Source: Nitrospirales bacterium (GTDB taxonomy: Bacteria; Nitrospirota; Nitrospiria; Nitrospirales; UBA8639). Taken from it: a DNA stretch of 64,000 nucleotides. Made by a program: the position numbers and the translations under genes. A model generated the notes under the pieces. That model was given only the letters and a program-made list of their open reading frames with translations, was not told the DNA's origin and ran no database searches. The DNA is taken from contig BQIU01000004.1 of NCBI GenBank assembly GCA_021603905.1, forward strand, positions 1 through 64,000, written 5' to 3'. Shown piece by piece: positions 10,266-19,538 of the stretch. Position 1 is the stretch's first letter, and each line of letters opens with the position of its first letter.

Positions 10266-11741
10266 TTAACGAATGGGAGGACGTTTCTTTCGCCATTGGG
10301 TCGCTTGTTCATAGGCGTAGGCCGCTCGAAGAATTGTGGATTCTTCAAAGGGACGCCCCATCAATTGCAAGCCAATGGGCAAACCAGCCCGGCTAAACCC
10401 ACAGGGAATCGAGATCGCCGGGAGACCTGCAAGACTCGCTGATATAGTATACATGTCGGATAAGTACATTTGCAGCGGATCTTGAAGCTTTTCGCCTAAT
10501 GGAAATGCCGGAGTTGGCATCACGGGCGTGACTAAAAAATCAACGTCCTGAAAGGCTGAATCAAAATCTCGCGTAATCAGCGTTCTGACGGACTGTGCTT
10601 TGCCGTAGAAGGCATCATAATAGCCAGAACTTAGCGCATAGGTCCCAAGCATGATTCGACGCTTAACTTCGGAGCCAAAGCCTTCAGCACGAGTTTGTCG
10701 ATACATCTCTAAGAGACCTTTGCGCTCCTTTGTTCGATACCCGTACTTCACTCCGTCATACCGCGCAAGGTTCGAACTTGCCTCAGCCGTAGCGATAATA
10801 TAATAGGCGGCAATGGCCCATTCAGTTGTCGGCAAAGAAATCTCTTTGATGGTGCCACCTAACTCCTTAAACTCCTCGATGGCGGCTTGCACATGCTGTT
10901 CAACCTCTGGATCAAGCCCTTCTGAAAAGAATTCCTTGGGGACGCCAATGGTGAGTTTTTTGACGTCTTTTTTCTTAACAAACCTCGTGTAGTCAGGGGT
11001 TGGTTGATCAGAAGAGGTCGAATCTCTCGGATCATGTGCTGCGAGGACATTCAGTAAAATGGCTGCATCGGTCACCGATTTCGTGATTGGGCCAATTTGA
11101 TCCAATGACGAGGCAAATGCCACGAGTCCATATCGCGACACTCTCCCATACGTCGGCTTGAGCCCGACGACCCCGCAACAGGCTGCAGGTTGTCGAATCG
11201 ACCCCCCCGTATCTGTGCCCAAGGCTGCCACGCATTCGTCCGCCGCCACAGCTGCTGCCGATCCTCCGCTTGAGCCCCCGGGAATACATTCAAGATTCCA
11301 GGGATTTCTGCTTGGCCCAAACACCGAATGTTCGGTGGAGGATCCCATGCCAAATTCATCGAGATTGGTTTTCCCCATAAATAAAAATTGCTGTTCTCGA
11401 CATGCTGCCACGACCGTTGCGTTGTACGGAGGAATGAAGTGCTCTAGCATTGTCGATCCACACGTCGTACGAATCCCGGTGGTGCAAATATTATCTTTAA
11501 TAGCTAACGGCATGGCCATTAATGGCTGAGTTTTTCGCCATTGTTTGAGGGAGGCGTCAATTGTGTCGGCTTCCTGAAGCACCTGTTCTCTCTCGGGCAT
11601 AGTGATGTAGGCTTTGACCTTGGATTCAACTTGACTGATTCTCAGAAGATACGAACGCGCAATATCGATGGCACCAACATCGCCACTAGTAAAGAGGCCT
11701 TGAAGTTCTTTCAGGGTAAGTTTAAAGAGTGCGGTTGCCAT
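10266..11741 (-). CDS. gatA: Asp-tRNA(Asn)/Glu-tRNA(Gln) amidotransferase subunit A
   Basis: Glutaminase subunit of GatCAB, releasing ammonia for GatB. 491 residues with the amidase signature: Lys in MPLAIKDNICTTG (about residue 80), the Gly/Ser-rich GGSSGGSAAAVAADE region with the cis-Ser, and the nucleophile Ser in DTGGSIRQPAACCG. The KPTYGRVSRYGL segment is typical of GatA rather than other amidases. It lies downstream of panD and upstream of DUF948. Confidence 0.97.
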   Translation of the reverse strand: MATALFKLTLKELQGLFTSGDVGAIDIARSYLLRISQVESKVKAYITMPEREQVLQEADTIDASLKQWRKTQPLMAMPLAIKDNICTTGIRTTCGSTMLEHFIPPYNATVVAACREQQFLFMGKTNLDEFGMGSSTEHSVFGPSRNPWNLECIPGGSSGGSAAAVAADECVAALGTDTGGSIRQPAACCGVVGLKPTYGRVSRYGLVAFASSLDQIGPITKSVTDAAILLNVLAAHDPRDSTSSDQPTPDYTRFVKKKDVKKLTIGVPKEFFSEGLDPEVEQHVQAAIEEFKELGGTIKEISLPTTEWAIAAYYIIATAEASSNLARYDGVKYGYRTKERKGLLEMYRQTRAEGFGSEVKRRIMLGTYALSSGYYDAFYGKAQSVRTLITRDFDSAFQDVDFLVTPVMPTPAFPLGEKLQDPLQMYLSDMYTISASLAGLPAISIPCGFSRAGLPIGLQLMGRPFEESTILRAAYAYEQATQWRKKRPPIR

Positions 11742-11802
11742 TTAGATCATCACATATTTCTCTAAAATAATTGCACGATGCGTCTAAAATAATGAGTCAT
11801 TC

Positions 11803-12177
11803 TCATGTTTTCGTCTCTTGTGATACGGTCTCAATCATACGATTATGTGCGTCAACTTGGATCACCTTGGGAGAATGCACCTTGGCTTCTTCGTCAAGGA
11901 AATATTCATAACAGAAGATAATTACTTTGTCGCCAAGGACCCCCTTACGAGCCGTTGGACCGTTAAGGATCACTTCGCCTTTCCCACGTGTCCCGGCAAG
12001 CGCATACGTTGAAAACCGCTCGCCGTTATTCAAATTGGAAACCATCACCAGTTCATATGGCAAGATTCCGGCAGCATCCATGAGGTCAGAATCAATCGTC
12101 AAACTCCCTTCGTACTCTAAATTGGAGTCCGTCACTGTTGCACGATGAATCTTCGCTCTCAGCAATTGCCGGTACAT
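11803..12177 (-). CDS. panD: Aspartate 1-decarboxylase
   Basis: Makes beta-alanine from aspartate for pantothenate and coenzyme A; coaD is about 2 kb away on the other strand. 124 residues from MYRQLLRAKIHRATVT, chosen because PanD proteins begin there; the extension to 12252 has no family similarity. The self-processing site Gly-Ser lies in YEGSLTID (about residues 22-25), where Ser becomes the pyruvoyl group. Further marks are VSNLNNGERFSTYAL and LNGPTARKG. It sits between gatC and gatA, which suggests insertion of panD into a gatCA operon. Confidence 0.95.
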   Translation of the reverse strand: MYRQLLRAKIHRATVTDSNLEYEGSLTIDSDLMDAAGILPYELVMVSNLNNGERFSTYALAGTRGKGEVILNGPTARKGVLGDKVIIFCYEYFLDEEAKVHSPKVIQVDAHNRMIETVSQETKT

Positions 12178-12327
12178 GAGTCTATCGCTTAGCCTAGTCG
12201 TGATTGAAGCACGCGAGATGAAGATAGGAGATGAGGGAGGAGATCGTCGCAACCAAATCGTATCGTCATAAGACCATCAGACGGCGAAAACCCTGGCAAG
12301 GCATATTGTTGAAACATAAGGTGCACG

Positions 12328-12630
12328 CTACGAGGTCTCACGATCCGCAATTATTTTGGGGACGACCAAAAATCCATCTTCTGCCTGAGGCGCATTGGCC
12401 GTGGCTTGCTCATCAGTCAAGGATGATATCCGAACATCGTCTCTCAAGACATTCGATTGCTGAGAGGTCGTGGCCGTCAACGGAATGCCCTCAGTATCCA
12501 CATCTCGTAATTGGTTGACAAATGTCAAAATTTGGCTGAGTTGATCGCTCATGAGTTCTTTCTCGCCTTCAGCAATATTTAAGCGAGCTAACAGGGCGAT
12601 ATATTCGACTTCTTCCTGGCTTATTTCCAT
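12328..12630 (-). CDS. gatC: Asp-tRNA(Asn)/Glu-tRNA(Gln) amidotransferase subunit C
   Basis: Small subunit that stabilises the GatA-GatB interface. 100 residues from MEISQEEVEYIALLARLNI; the longer frame to 12693 adds unrelated residues. Family features: the helical N-terminus with LARL, QLSQILTFVNQL and a C-terminal extended tail ending DGFLVVPKII. It is followed by panD and gatA on the same strand. Confidence 0.94.
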   Translation of the reverse strand: MEISQEEVEYIALLARLNIAEGEKELMSDQLSQILTFVNQLRDVDTEGIPLTATTSQQSNVLRDDVRISSLTDEQATANAPQAEDGFLVVPKIIADRETS

Positions 12631-12813
12631 ACCGTGTCGATTCCCGTATGAGAATTCTCTAGCGAGAAAGCTCACAAGAACAGTGCATTTCAAAAAAACC
12701 TTTATTCACAAATATTTCTAGCATGATTCTGGAATAAAATCTACCAGGATTGGGAGATGACGGTGCGAATCTTCTGATGGTAATTAGGTGGGGAGTGACC
12801 GAAATTGGCTTTT

Positions 12814-13536
12814 TTATGATGACGAGATCAACCCTTTGTCGGCAAAACTCATATATGAGCCATCGCCGATGACCAAATGATCGAGGACTCGGATGCCAAG
12901 AATATCGCCGGCAGTTACCAATCGATCTGTTAATGCGTAATCTTCAGGACTTGGCTCAGGATTTCCACTTGGATGATTATGAAGCACGATCACGGCTGCG
13001 GCCGATTCGCGCACGGCGCCATTGAACACTTCTCGTGGATGGACAATACTCACGGTTAAACTGCCTTTTGAAATGGTCATATCGCGAATCACTCGATGCT
13101 TGGCATCTAACAGGACAATCTTGAAGACTTCATGCCGAAGGTCGCGCAACAATGGATAATAATGATGAAAGAGGTCGCGACTGCTCCCAACCCGAACTCC
13201 AGTGCTTAACGGGGCGGCTAGGGTTCGTTTCCCTAATTCAACGGCAGCCAGAATCTGCGCAGCCTTGGCCGGTCCAACACCAGGAATCGCACATAACTCA
13301 TCAAGACTCCGATTGGAGAGTCCCTGCAATCCGTCAAGCCGTTGAAGCAACTCCATGGCGACTTGGACTGCAGAAGAATCCTGCCTCCCCACACGCAGGA
13401 GAATGGCGAGAAGTTGTGCGTCAGACACGGCCTCTGGACCTTGTTGTAAGAGACGTTCGCGTGGGCGTTCAGACTTTGGCCAAGTTTGAATGCCCATTTT
13501 TGTCTTTATATTATTCATAGGCATGCCCGAAGACAC
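12814..13536 (-). CDS. radC: RadC-family JAB/MPN-domain protein
   Basis: 240 residues (start may instead be the Met at 13497, just before IQTWPKSERPRERLL). The N-terminal UPF0758 helical part includes a helix-hairpin-helix-like IPGVGPAKAAQI near residue 85. The C-terminal MPN(+)/JAB fold carries the metal motif HNHPSGNPEPSPED with an upstream Glu region. It was historically called a DNA repair protein, but that role is doubtful; JAB domains are metal-dependent isopeptidase-like folds. It is the first gene of the minus-strand block and divergent from rsmD. Confidence 0.92.
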   Translation of the reverse strand: MSSGMPMNNIKTKMGIQTWPKSERPRERLLQQGPEAVSDAQLLAILLRVGRQDSSAVQVAMELLQRLDGLQGLSNRSLDELCAIPGVGPAKAAQILAAVELGKRTLAAPLSTGVRVGSSRDLFHHYYPLLRDLRHEVFKIVLLDAKHRVIRDMTISKGSLTVSIVHPREVFNGAVRESAAAVIVLHNHPSGNPEPSPEDYALTDRLVTAGDILGIRVLDHLVIGDGSYMSFADKGLISSS

Positions 13537-13697
13537 ATTTCACCACTACAAATTCTTGTCATTTTCACATCCTCACCCACTATAGGCAGGTTCAAAGAAA
13601 CACGTCAAAGTCTCTAGCAATATCATGAGTTGTGATAATCTAAAATGGTGTGGTACGGTACAAAGCCCTAGGGCAATGACTTATAGCGATACACGTC

Positions 13698-14291
13698 ATG
13701 AGAGTGATAGCTGGGACACAAAAGGGCCGTCGACTCAAGGCTCCGGTAGGCAATCGAATCAGACCGACCTCTGCGCGAGTTCGGGAAGCGTTGTTCTCTA
13801 TCCTCAACACTCGGGTATCCGAAGCGAAAGTTCTTGATCTTTGTTGTGGGGCTGGAACCATTGGATTGGAAGCACTTAGTCGAGGAGCCTCACGCGTGGT
13901 GTTCGTCGACAACCATCTCGACTCCTTGCAACTATTAAAAGATAATTTGAAACGATGTGGAAATCCCAACCATACGGTTATTGTATCGAGTGACGCCTGG
14001 AACAGTGTGCGTCAGCCACAAATACTTCAGGAGGCTCCCTATGACATTATTTATGTGGATCCTCCCTATCAGCACCAGGAGCTTGAATCTCTCTTGTCGA
14101 AGGTAGGCACACAACACCTTCTTTCTGACGAGGGGATCATGGTGGTAGAACATTTTTGGAAAACAGCATTGCTCCGAGAAGTGAATTCCCTTGAGCAAGT
14201 TCGACAAGCTCGGTATGGGGACACCATCTTGACATTTTTTCAACATATACGTGAGTCTCATGCGAATCGGCGTTTACCCGGGAACATTTGA
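13698..14291 (+). CDS. rsmD: 16S rRNA (guanine(966)-N(2))-methyltransferase RsmD
   Basis: SAM-dependent rRNA methyltransferase, 197 residues. It begins MRVIAGTQKGRRLKAP and contains RPTSARVREALFSIL, the SAM-binding VLDLCCGAGTIGLEALSRGA (motif I) and the catalytic DPPY motif (IIYVDPPYQ, about residue 122). It overlaps coaD at its 3' end, a frequent rsmD-coaD pairing. Confidence 0.94.
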   Translation: MRVIAGTQKGRRLKAPVGNRIRPTSARVREALFSILNTRVSEAKVLDLCCGAGTIGLEALSRGASRVVFVDNHLDSLQLLKDNLKRCGNPNHTVIVSSDAWNSVRQPQILQEAPYDIIYVDPPYQHQELESLLSKVGTQHLLSDEGIMVVEHFWKTALLREVNSLEQVRQARYGDTILTFFQHIRESHANRRLPGNI

Positions 14292-14745
14292 CCCCATCAC
14301 CTTGGGCCACGCGAATGTGATTGCGCGAAGCCTTCGGATGGTTGACCGCGTGGTGGTCGCTGTCGCACCCAATCCTCAAAAAGGTCCACTCTTTGATCTA
14401 CGAGAACGGATTGAACTGGCGAAAATCGCCACCAAGCATTTGCCGCATGTCGACGTGGAATCCTTCGATGGCCTCCTGGTTAATTATGTTCGAGAACGCG
14501 GCGCCCAAGCGATCATTCGAGGAATGCGAGCCGTCTCTGATTTTGAACACGAATTCCAAATGGCTCTCTTGAACCGAAAGCTTGATGAAGGTGTCGAGAC
14601 GGTCTTTCTCATGGCGAGCGAAGAGTATTCATACCTGACCTCTAGTATGGTCAAAGAGGTCGCTTCGCTTGGTGGTCCGTTGCAGGACTTTTTGCATCCA
14701 GATGTTGCCAAACGCTTGGAAGCATGTTTCCAAGCCGATTCATAA
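14260..14745 (+). CDS. coaD: Phosphopantetheine adenylyltransferase
   Basis: Fourth step from pantothenate to coenzyme A: transfers AMP from ATP to 4'-phosphopantetheine. 161 residues. MRIGVYPGTFDPITLGH carries the nucleotidyltransferase T/HxGH-like motif; RGMRAVSDFEHE and the SSSMVKE-like end (YSYLTSSMVKEVA) are typical of CoaD. The ATG at 14260 is preferred, but an in-frame GTG at 14251 is possible. It overlaps rsmD by about 32 bases, which implies coupling. Confidence 0.95.
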   Translation: MRIGVYPGTFDPITLGHANVIARSLRMVDRVVVAVAPNPQKGPLFDLRERIELAKIATKHLPHVDVESFDGLLVNYVRERGAQAIIRGMRAVSDFEHEFQMALLNRKLDEGVETVFLMASEEYSYLTSSMVKEVASLGGPLQDFLHPDVAKRLEACFQADS

Positions 14746-14755
14746 ATCTTCTGAA

Positions 14756-15949
14756 ATGAAACTCGCGACTCGTACCACAAAAATTGCCGCCTCGCCTACC
14801 TTACAGATGGTGGCCACGGTCAAGGCCCTCAAAGCCCAAGGCATCAAAATTTTTGATTTTGCTGCAGGAGAACCCGCGCAAGATACGCCAGACTGCGTGA
14901 AGCAGGCAGCACACAATGCCATCCAGGAAAATTTCACAAAGTACACGGCTGTGACAGGAATTGATGAATTGAAAGATGCCATTATTGAGACCTTTCAGCG
15001 CACCCATCAGTTGGACTATGAGAAATCGCAAATCTTAGTGTCGTGTGGGGCCAAGCACACGCTCTACAATTTTACGCAAGCCGCCTTGGAGGCTGGAGAT
15101 GAAGTGATTATTCCTAGTCCTTATTGGGTGTCGTATCCTGATCAAATCGCACTCACGGAAGCGACTCCCGTCATACTCAAGACAGAGGAATCCTCGCACT
15201 ATGCCATTGATGCCTCCCTGCTAGATTCACTGATTACTCCGAAAACGAAAGCGATTATCCTCAATAGTCCCTGCAATCCGACGGGAAGTATGTATGACCG
15301 AAAAACGTTGGAAAGTGTGGCTGAACTGGCGCTCCGACATAATTTACTTGTGGTCTCTGATGAAATTTATGAACATTTGGTCTATGACGGACATCGACAC
15401 ACAAGCATTGCTTCACTGGGTCCAGAAATCGCTAAACGCACGCTTGTCGTCAATGGGGTATCAAAATCCTATTCAATGACAGGATGGCGAATCGGGTATG
15501 CCGCAGGGCCAAAAGACCTCATTACGGCCATGGGACATATTCAAAGTCAAAGCACGTCGAATCCCATGTCGATTTCGCAAAAGGCATCCGTTGCCGCGTT
15601 GCGCGAGGGGCAACAGTTTATTAAGGATATGGTACAGGAATTGAGTGCACAACGAACGCTGATGGTCAATCGACTGAATGGCATTTCCGGGATCACGTGT
15701 CCGATGCCACGTGGGGCCTTTTACGCCCTGCCCAATGTTTCATCTTTATTTGGACGACGACATGCGCAAGGGACGATCGCCTCCCCGTCTGATTTAGCAC
15801 ACTATCTGTTGACCGAGGCCAAGGTGGCCTGTGTCGCAGGAGAACCATTTGGTGCCCCTGAACACATTCGACTCTCCTATACGCCACCTCTCTCCGTGAT
15901 CGAGCAAGGGATGGACAGCCTGGCGAGCGCCATTCAGGTCTTACAGTAA
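14756..15949 (+). CDS. Pyridoxal-phosphate aminotransferase, aspartate aminotransferase type
   Basis: Class I/II aminotransferase of the thermophilic-type AspAT group, 397 residues; probably aspartate plus 2-oxoglutarate to oxaloacetate plus glutamate, possibly also a prephenate or aromatic substrate. Landmarks: FAAGEPAQDTP (residues about 40-50), KYTAVTGIDELKDAI, SPYWVSYPDQ, NSPCNPTGSMY, SDEIYEHLVYDG and the PLP lysine in VNGVSKSYSMTGWRIGYAAG, followed by the carboxylate-binding Arg near the end (EHIRLSYTP). The start at 14756 is 11 bases after coaD; the frame open back to 14669 overlaps coaD and adds no homology. Confidence 0.92.
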   Translation: MKLATRTTKIAASPTLQMVATVKALKAQGIKIFDFAAGEPAQDTPDCVKQAAHNAIQENFTKYTAVTGIDELKDAIIETFQRTHQLDYEKSQILVSCGAKHTLYNFTQAALEAGDEVIIPSPYWVSYPDQIALTEATPVILKTEESSHYAIDASLLDSLITPKTKAIILNSPCNPTGSMYDRKTLESVAELALRHNLLVVSDEIYEHLVYDGHRHTSIASLGPEIAKRTLVVNGVSKSYSMTGWRIGYAAGPKDLITAMGHIQSQSTSNPMSISQKASVAALREGQQFIKDMVQELSAQRTLMVNRLNGISGITCPMPRGAFYALPNVSSLFGRRHAQGTIASPSDLAHYLLTEAKVACVAGEPFGAPEHIRLSYTPPLSVIEQGMDSLASAIQVLQ

Positions 15950-16043
15950 AAGGTTTTTGAGAATTCCCGCCTTGACTTTTGTAAATAAAGAGTTACCTAA
16001 GAACGACAAGCTCGATAGTAAATGTTTATGAGGAGGAGGCATC

Positions 16044-16481
16044 GTGCCAATCTACGAATATATTTGTACTGCCTGTAAAGAAAAGTTTGAAGTTCAACGA
16101 AAATTTTCAGACCCGCCTATCACCACCTGCACAGAATTTTCATGTCCAAAAGGCGAGCCCGTTGAAAAGCTTATCTCCTCCCCGGCCATTATGTTTAAAG
16201 GGTCAGGCTGGTATGTCACCGATTACTCAGACAAACTCAAAGAACCCAAACGACCGGGAGAGGATGGAAAACCGCAGGGAAAAACCGCGGAGACAAAAGC
16301 TGAAGGAAAATCCGAGAGCGGCTCCTCATCGACTCCAGCAAGTGACAGCAGTTCAAGTTCATCAAGCTCGCCTGGATCCACACCATCGTCAGGATCATCT
16401 GGAAGCGCTTCTTCAGGCTCATCCAGCGGGTCGTCCTCTTCTACTTCATCACCAAGTTCATCCGGTGGGAAAAAAGAGTAA
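16044..16481 (+). CDS. FmdB-family zinc ribbon protein with Ser-rich tail
   Basis: 145 residues, GTG start with a strong GAGGAGGAG site upstream. Residues 1-55 form the FmdB/CxxC_CxxC_SSSS regulatory domain: MPIYEYICTACKEKFE, a second cysteine pair in TCTEFSCPKG, then KLISSPAIMFKGSGWYVTDY. FmdB proteins are putative regulators. From about residue 85 the protein is almost only Ser, Gly, Pro and Thr, an unusually long low-complexity tail for this family. It stands alone, with a terminator overlapping its stop. Confidence 0.88.
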   Translation: MPIYEYICTACKEKFEVQRKFSDPPITTCTEFSCPKGEPVEKLISSPAIMFKGSGWYVTDYSDKLKEPKRPGEDGKPQGKTAETKAEGKSESGSSSTPASDSSSSSSSSPGSTPSSGSSGSASSGSSSGSSSSTSSPSSSGGKKE

Positions 16482-16508
16482 GCCTTTTGTCCAAAAGACT
16501 CTTTTTTC
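16471..16508. terminator. Bidirectional intrinsic terminator
   Basis: An A-rich arm (AAAAAGAGT) pairs with ACTCTTTTT around an inner CTTTT-gtcc-AAAAG helix. T-runs on either strand follow the stem, as expected between the convergent fmdB and SGNH-esterase genes, whose stops lie at 16481 and 16529. Confidence 0.75.
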
Positions 16509-16528
16509 TGCTACTTCCTTGACGCACA

Positions 16529-17149
16529 TTAGGTCTGTCTGGATTTACGATACTGTTTTGCCCATAGATGGTCCCATAACAGTTGTGCCAACATCTGATA
16601 GCCTTGACTCGAAAGATGAAGGCCATCGTTTGAATACTTGGAAGCAAGTAAATGACTCTCCGGTTCACTCGTTCTTGTGAATAGATCAATACAGGGCATG
16701 TTTGACGCCTGACAAAAGTTCATGAGCCATTGGTTGAGTTCCATACGGCATTCAATATAAGTACTCAGAAAATCATGGTCATCATCGTGTATGGCGCTCC
16801 GCAGCGATGGAACCGTGATCGCCACAGGAGAAATTAATGCGTTCCTTGCCTGATCATACAATGTCACCAAATTGTTAAAAATACGCTCAGGCTCTATGTC
16901 GGCTCCAAGGTCATTGGTCCCTCCAAGAATAATCACCATATCAGGTTGGGACTCGAGGACATCCCAAGAAAATCGCCTGACCATCTCACTCGTCATTTCA
17001 CCATTCACACCTCGAATTGAAACCGTCCCTTTTTCGCCAAGCCATGCTTGCAGCAGTTCACCATATGGTGTTGCATGATAATACGGAACCTCAGACGTCG
17101 GAGATTGATATCCCACCGTCAAACTATCCCCAAAACAGATAATGTTCAT
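16529..17149 (-). CDS. SGNH/GDSL-family lipase/esterase
   Basis: About 206 residues. The SGNH blocks are clear: FGDSLTVG (block I, nucleophile Ser), a Gly region near NGEMTSEM (block II), GGTNDLG (block III, Asn) and DGLHLSSQGY (block V, Asp/His). No signal peptide is evident, so a cytoplasmic enzyme resembling TAP-type lysophospholipases or acyl esterases is likely; the substrate is unknown. The start is placed at MNIICFGDS; a Met two codons upstream (17155) and an open frame to 17209 are alternatives. Confidence 0.85.
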   Translation of the reverse strand: MNIICFGDSLTVGYQSPTSEVPYYHATPYGELLQAWLGEKGTVSIRGVNGEMTSEMVRRFSWDVLESQPDMVIILGGTNDLGADIEPERIFNNLVTLYDQARNALISPVAITVPSLRSAIHDDDHDFLSTYIECRMELNQWLMNFCQASNMPCIDLFTRTSEPESHLLASKYSNDGLHLSSQGYQMLAQLLWDHLWAKQYRKSRQT

Positions 17150-17432
17150 TGTCATAGACAATCTTGTCTTACGCGGAGAATAATTTCCCCAAGACTGGGA
17201 AACGGTCATTCAAAATGTAAGGGTATGTGGTGAATTCTAACAGCTCTTGACACGAACGATTGCCCTAGTTACTCTCATCAAAGTTCACGACAATACAGGC
17301 TGTTTGTTATATTAATGCTCGCTCCGTCAAACACTCTCGAGACAACGAGTTTCACCTCTCAGACATACCGATAATCGTATTTCAATCCACATGACCTTGG
17401 AGCATACAACCATGAGGAGGCTAAGACCGTCA

Positions 17433-17984
17433 ATGCAATCTATACGTCCAACCACAGCAACCATCGGTGTTTTGATCAGTGCGTGTCTGTTATTCTTTGG
17501 GTCCGGTACGCTGGCTCTTGCCAAAGACTTTAAGATTGCCATCGTTGATCCACAGTCCGTTATTGAAAAATCCAAAGCTGGCAGTCGAGCCCTTGCTACG
17601 CTTAAAGAACATGCTCAAGCTCGAGAAAATGTGTTGAAGGCTGATCAAAAGGAACTGGAAGATCTTCAAAACGAATTAAAAAAGTCAGAAGCTTCGGCGG
17701 ATAAAGGCTTCAAGCAAAAACAAGACGTGTTTACTCGCAAGTTTCAAGAGTTTCAGAAACGCGGACAAGAATATCAACAAGAACTGGGGATGAAGCAAAA
17801 AGAACTGGTTCAAGAATATATGAAGAAAATCGAAACTGCGACAGCGGCTGTAGCACAACGCCACGGATTCGCAATAGTCATTGATAAAGGAAGTGAAACC
17901 ACGTTAAAAATTGTCCTCTATAGCCAACGTGGCCTGGATATCACGAATGAGGTGGTAAAAGAATTCGACAAACGCTATAAATAG
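17433..17984 (+). CDS. OmpH/Skp-family periplasmic chaperone
   Basis: Skp-like trimeric chaperones carry unfolded outer-membrane proteins through the periplasm. About 183 residues from MQSIRPTTATIGV, preceded by AGGAGG 12 bases upstream; 17412 and 17391 are alternative starts. A signal peptide ends at LALAKDF. The first strand is KIAIVDPQSVIEKSKAG, then a long charged coiled coil (about residues 60-130), and a return strand GFAIVIDKGSETTLKIVLY, the canonical Skp layout. No bamA or lpx genes adjoin. Confidence 0.88.
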   Translation: MQSIRPTTATIGVLISACLLFFGSGTLALAKDFKIAIVDPQSVIEKSKAGSRALATLKEHAQARENVLKADQKELEDLQNELKKSEASADKGFKQKQDVFTRKFQEFQKRGQEYQQELGMKQKELVQEYMKKIETATAAVAQRHGFAIVIDKGSETTLKIVLYSQRGLDITNEVVKEFDKRYK

Positions 17985-18086
17985 TCAGCACGACGCGTAC
18001 TCGAAAAACTCGACACAGATGATGAGGCAGGGTTGACTCTCTTCGGCGTTCTGATACGACCAAACACTCGATGCGTGATTATTGCG

Positions 18087-18467
18087 TCATGGCCGCGCGA
18101 CTTCTTTGAGTGGATACCCTGCCCATTTCCAAGCCTTAAAGCCTCCAGCCATTGATCGTACCTGGGTATACCCCATTTCTACCAAATTCATCGCCGCTAA
18201 CGCAGAACGATATCCCCCTCCGCAATACAGGACGATGAGTGTGTCTTTCTCAAATGGTTTCCGTTCAATATCCCGTTCAAGAATCCCCCGACCAATATGG
18301 ATCGAACCTTCCGCATAGCCTTTTTGACGTTCGTGATCTTCTCGTATGTCAATGAATGCAAACGGCTCTTTTCGCATTAATTGTTCCCTCACTTTGTCGA
18401 CCGATATTTCCTGGATGTGTCCTTTGGCACGTTGCACAAGTCTTTCAAATGCAGGATTATGAGCCAT
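18087..18467 (-). CDS. Rhodanese-like domain protein
   Basis: 126 residues, a single rhodanese domain. The active-site loop is YCGGGYRSA with Cys near residue 83, which would carry a persulfide; also present are FIDIREDHERQKGYAEGSIHIGRGILE and GGFKAWKWAGYPL at the end. It has no signal peptide. It probably acts as a sulfur carrier or sulfurtransferase; the acceptor is unknown. It lies 21 bases after the membrane hydrolase gene, so the two are probably co-transcribed. Confidence 0.9.
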   Translation of the reverse strand: MAHNPAFERLVQRAKGHIQEISVDKVREQLMRKEPFAFIDIREDHERQKGYAEGSIHIGRGILERDIERKPFEKDTLIVLYCGGGYRSALAAMNLVEMGYTQVRSMAGGFKAWKWAGYPLKEVARP

Positions 18468-18488
18468 ATGACCTCCTCTGTGCTGATA

Positions 18489-19403
18489 TTACTCAAGCGG
18501 CTTTTCCCTGTCGGAAGACTGATAATATCGCCAACCAGCCATTGCCCACATGCCAACGAGAGCAAGTAGCCCAATGTAACTACTCCCATTCCGAAACCAC
18601 GGATCATGCTCATGCACATCTAAGAACTCAATCGTATCGAGTTCCACGAAACGCCCTCGAATGGATACAGTCGACTGATGATTTAACGTCTGTCCACGAA
18701 CATGAAAGTCTTCTCCAAAGCCTTTCACGACATCACCATTCGAACTCTTCAGGTAAAGCTTACGATCAAATTCTACTGGACGTCCAATCCGTTCACTTGA
18801 AGTCTTCAATGTGTTCACGAAGTGATTGTTCGCAATCAACGGACCATCAAGAAATACCAGCGGTAAGACCATATATACGACAACTAAGCTGAGGCAGAGA
18901 CTATTCTTGCGAAAGGAAAGTGGCAAGCAATACGGTTTCACGTGGACCGCTGTCTTCCACGACCAGACCACATACCCCAATCCGAATCCGGTTAGAAGAT
19001 AGGTCGGCCAACTTTCTGGCCAAAACCACCCTACATTAAACAATTCCCAGGAAATAGGAGCAAAGAAATGGACTCCATTCGCCCACTTGATTTGCAATGC
19101 GTCAAGCCCTAAATGAAGAACCGCGCTTACTGCGAGAATGCCAAATATTGGCCCTGGAGTCCTTGATAGGCAAGCAAAGGCTCCACACAATAACAAGGTC
19201 ATGAACAATGAGGCTTGAACAATCACATAGAGACGGAGCGTATAGGGATCAATACCGGGAACGAGGCCAAGTACAACCCGTTGAAGAATCCAAGGGACAT
19301 CAGGCAGGACACATCCGAGGAATATGAGTTTCGGATCAGCGCTTGGAATGACTGACCGGGTCAGCACCCCTTGAATTCCAAAATGGGCTAGCGCATTCGG
19401 CAT
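18489..19403 (-). CDS. YdjM-like membrane-bound metal-dependent hydrolase
   Basis: 304 residues with about six hydrophobic segments. Conserved acidic and His positions seen: LAHFGIQG near residue 5, CVLPDVPW near 32, and LHLGLDALQ near 96, the His/Asp pattern of the DUF457/YdjM inner-membrane hydrolase group (related to phospholipase C-like folds). The C-terminal third, after a further membrane segment at about residue 180-195, is an external beta-rich domain ending in another TM and a short tail. Substrate unknown. Confidence 0.7.
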   Translation of the reverse strand: MPNALAHFGIQGVLTRSVIPSADPKLIFLGCVLPDVPWILQRVVLGLVPGIDPYTLRLYVIVQASLFMTLLLCGAFACLSRTPGPIFGILAVSAVLHLGLDALQIKWANGVHFFAPISWELFNVGWFWPESWPTYLLTGFGLGYVVWSWKTAVHVKPYCLPLSFRKNSLCLSLVVVYMVLPLVFLDGPLIANNHFVNTLKTSSERIGRPVEFDRKLYLKSSNGDVVKGFGEDFHVRGQTLNHQSTVSIRGRFVELDTIEFLDVHEHDPWFRNGSSYIGLLALVGMWAMAGWRYYQSSDREKPLE

Positions 19404-19538
19404 CAGTATGAAGAAAACGCGAGGGGGAGATTGTTGATGACCTGTCTATCAGAAATCAAACACCGAAGGTTGAACGTCAGAAATAGAGAAAATACCGATG
19501 GTCAAACAATTCTATAGGTGAGAACACCCGCCTTCAAC

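Noticed and set aside
12178-12252. N-terminal extension of PanD
   Set aside because: The extra 25 residues have no counterpart in PanD, and the family's conserved start is at 12177.
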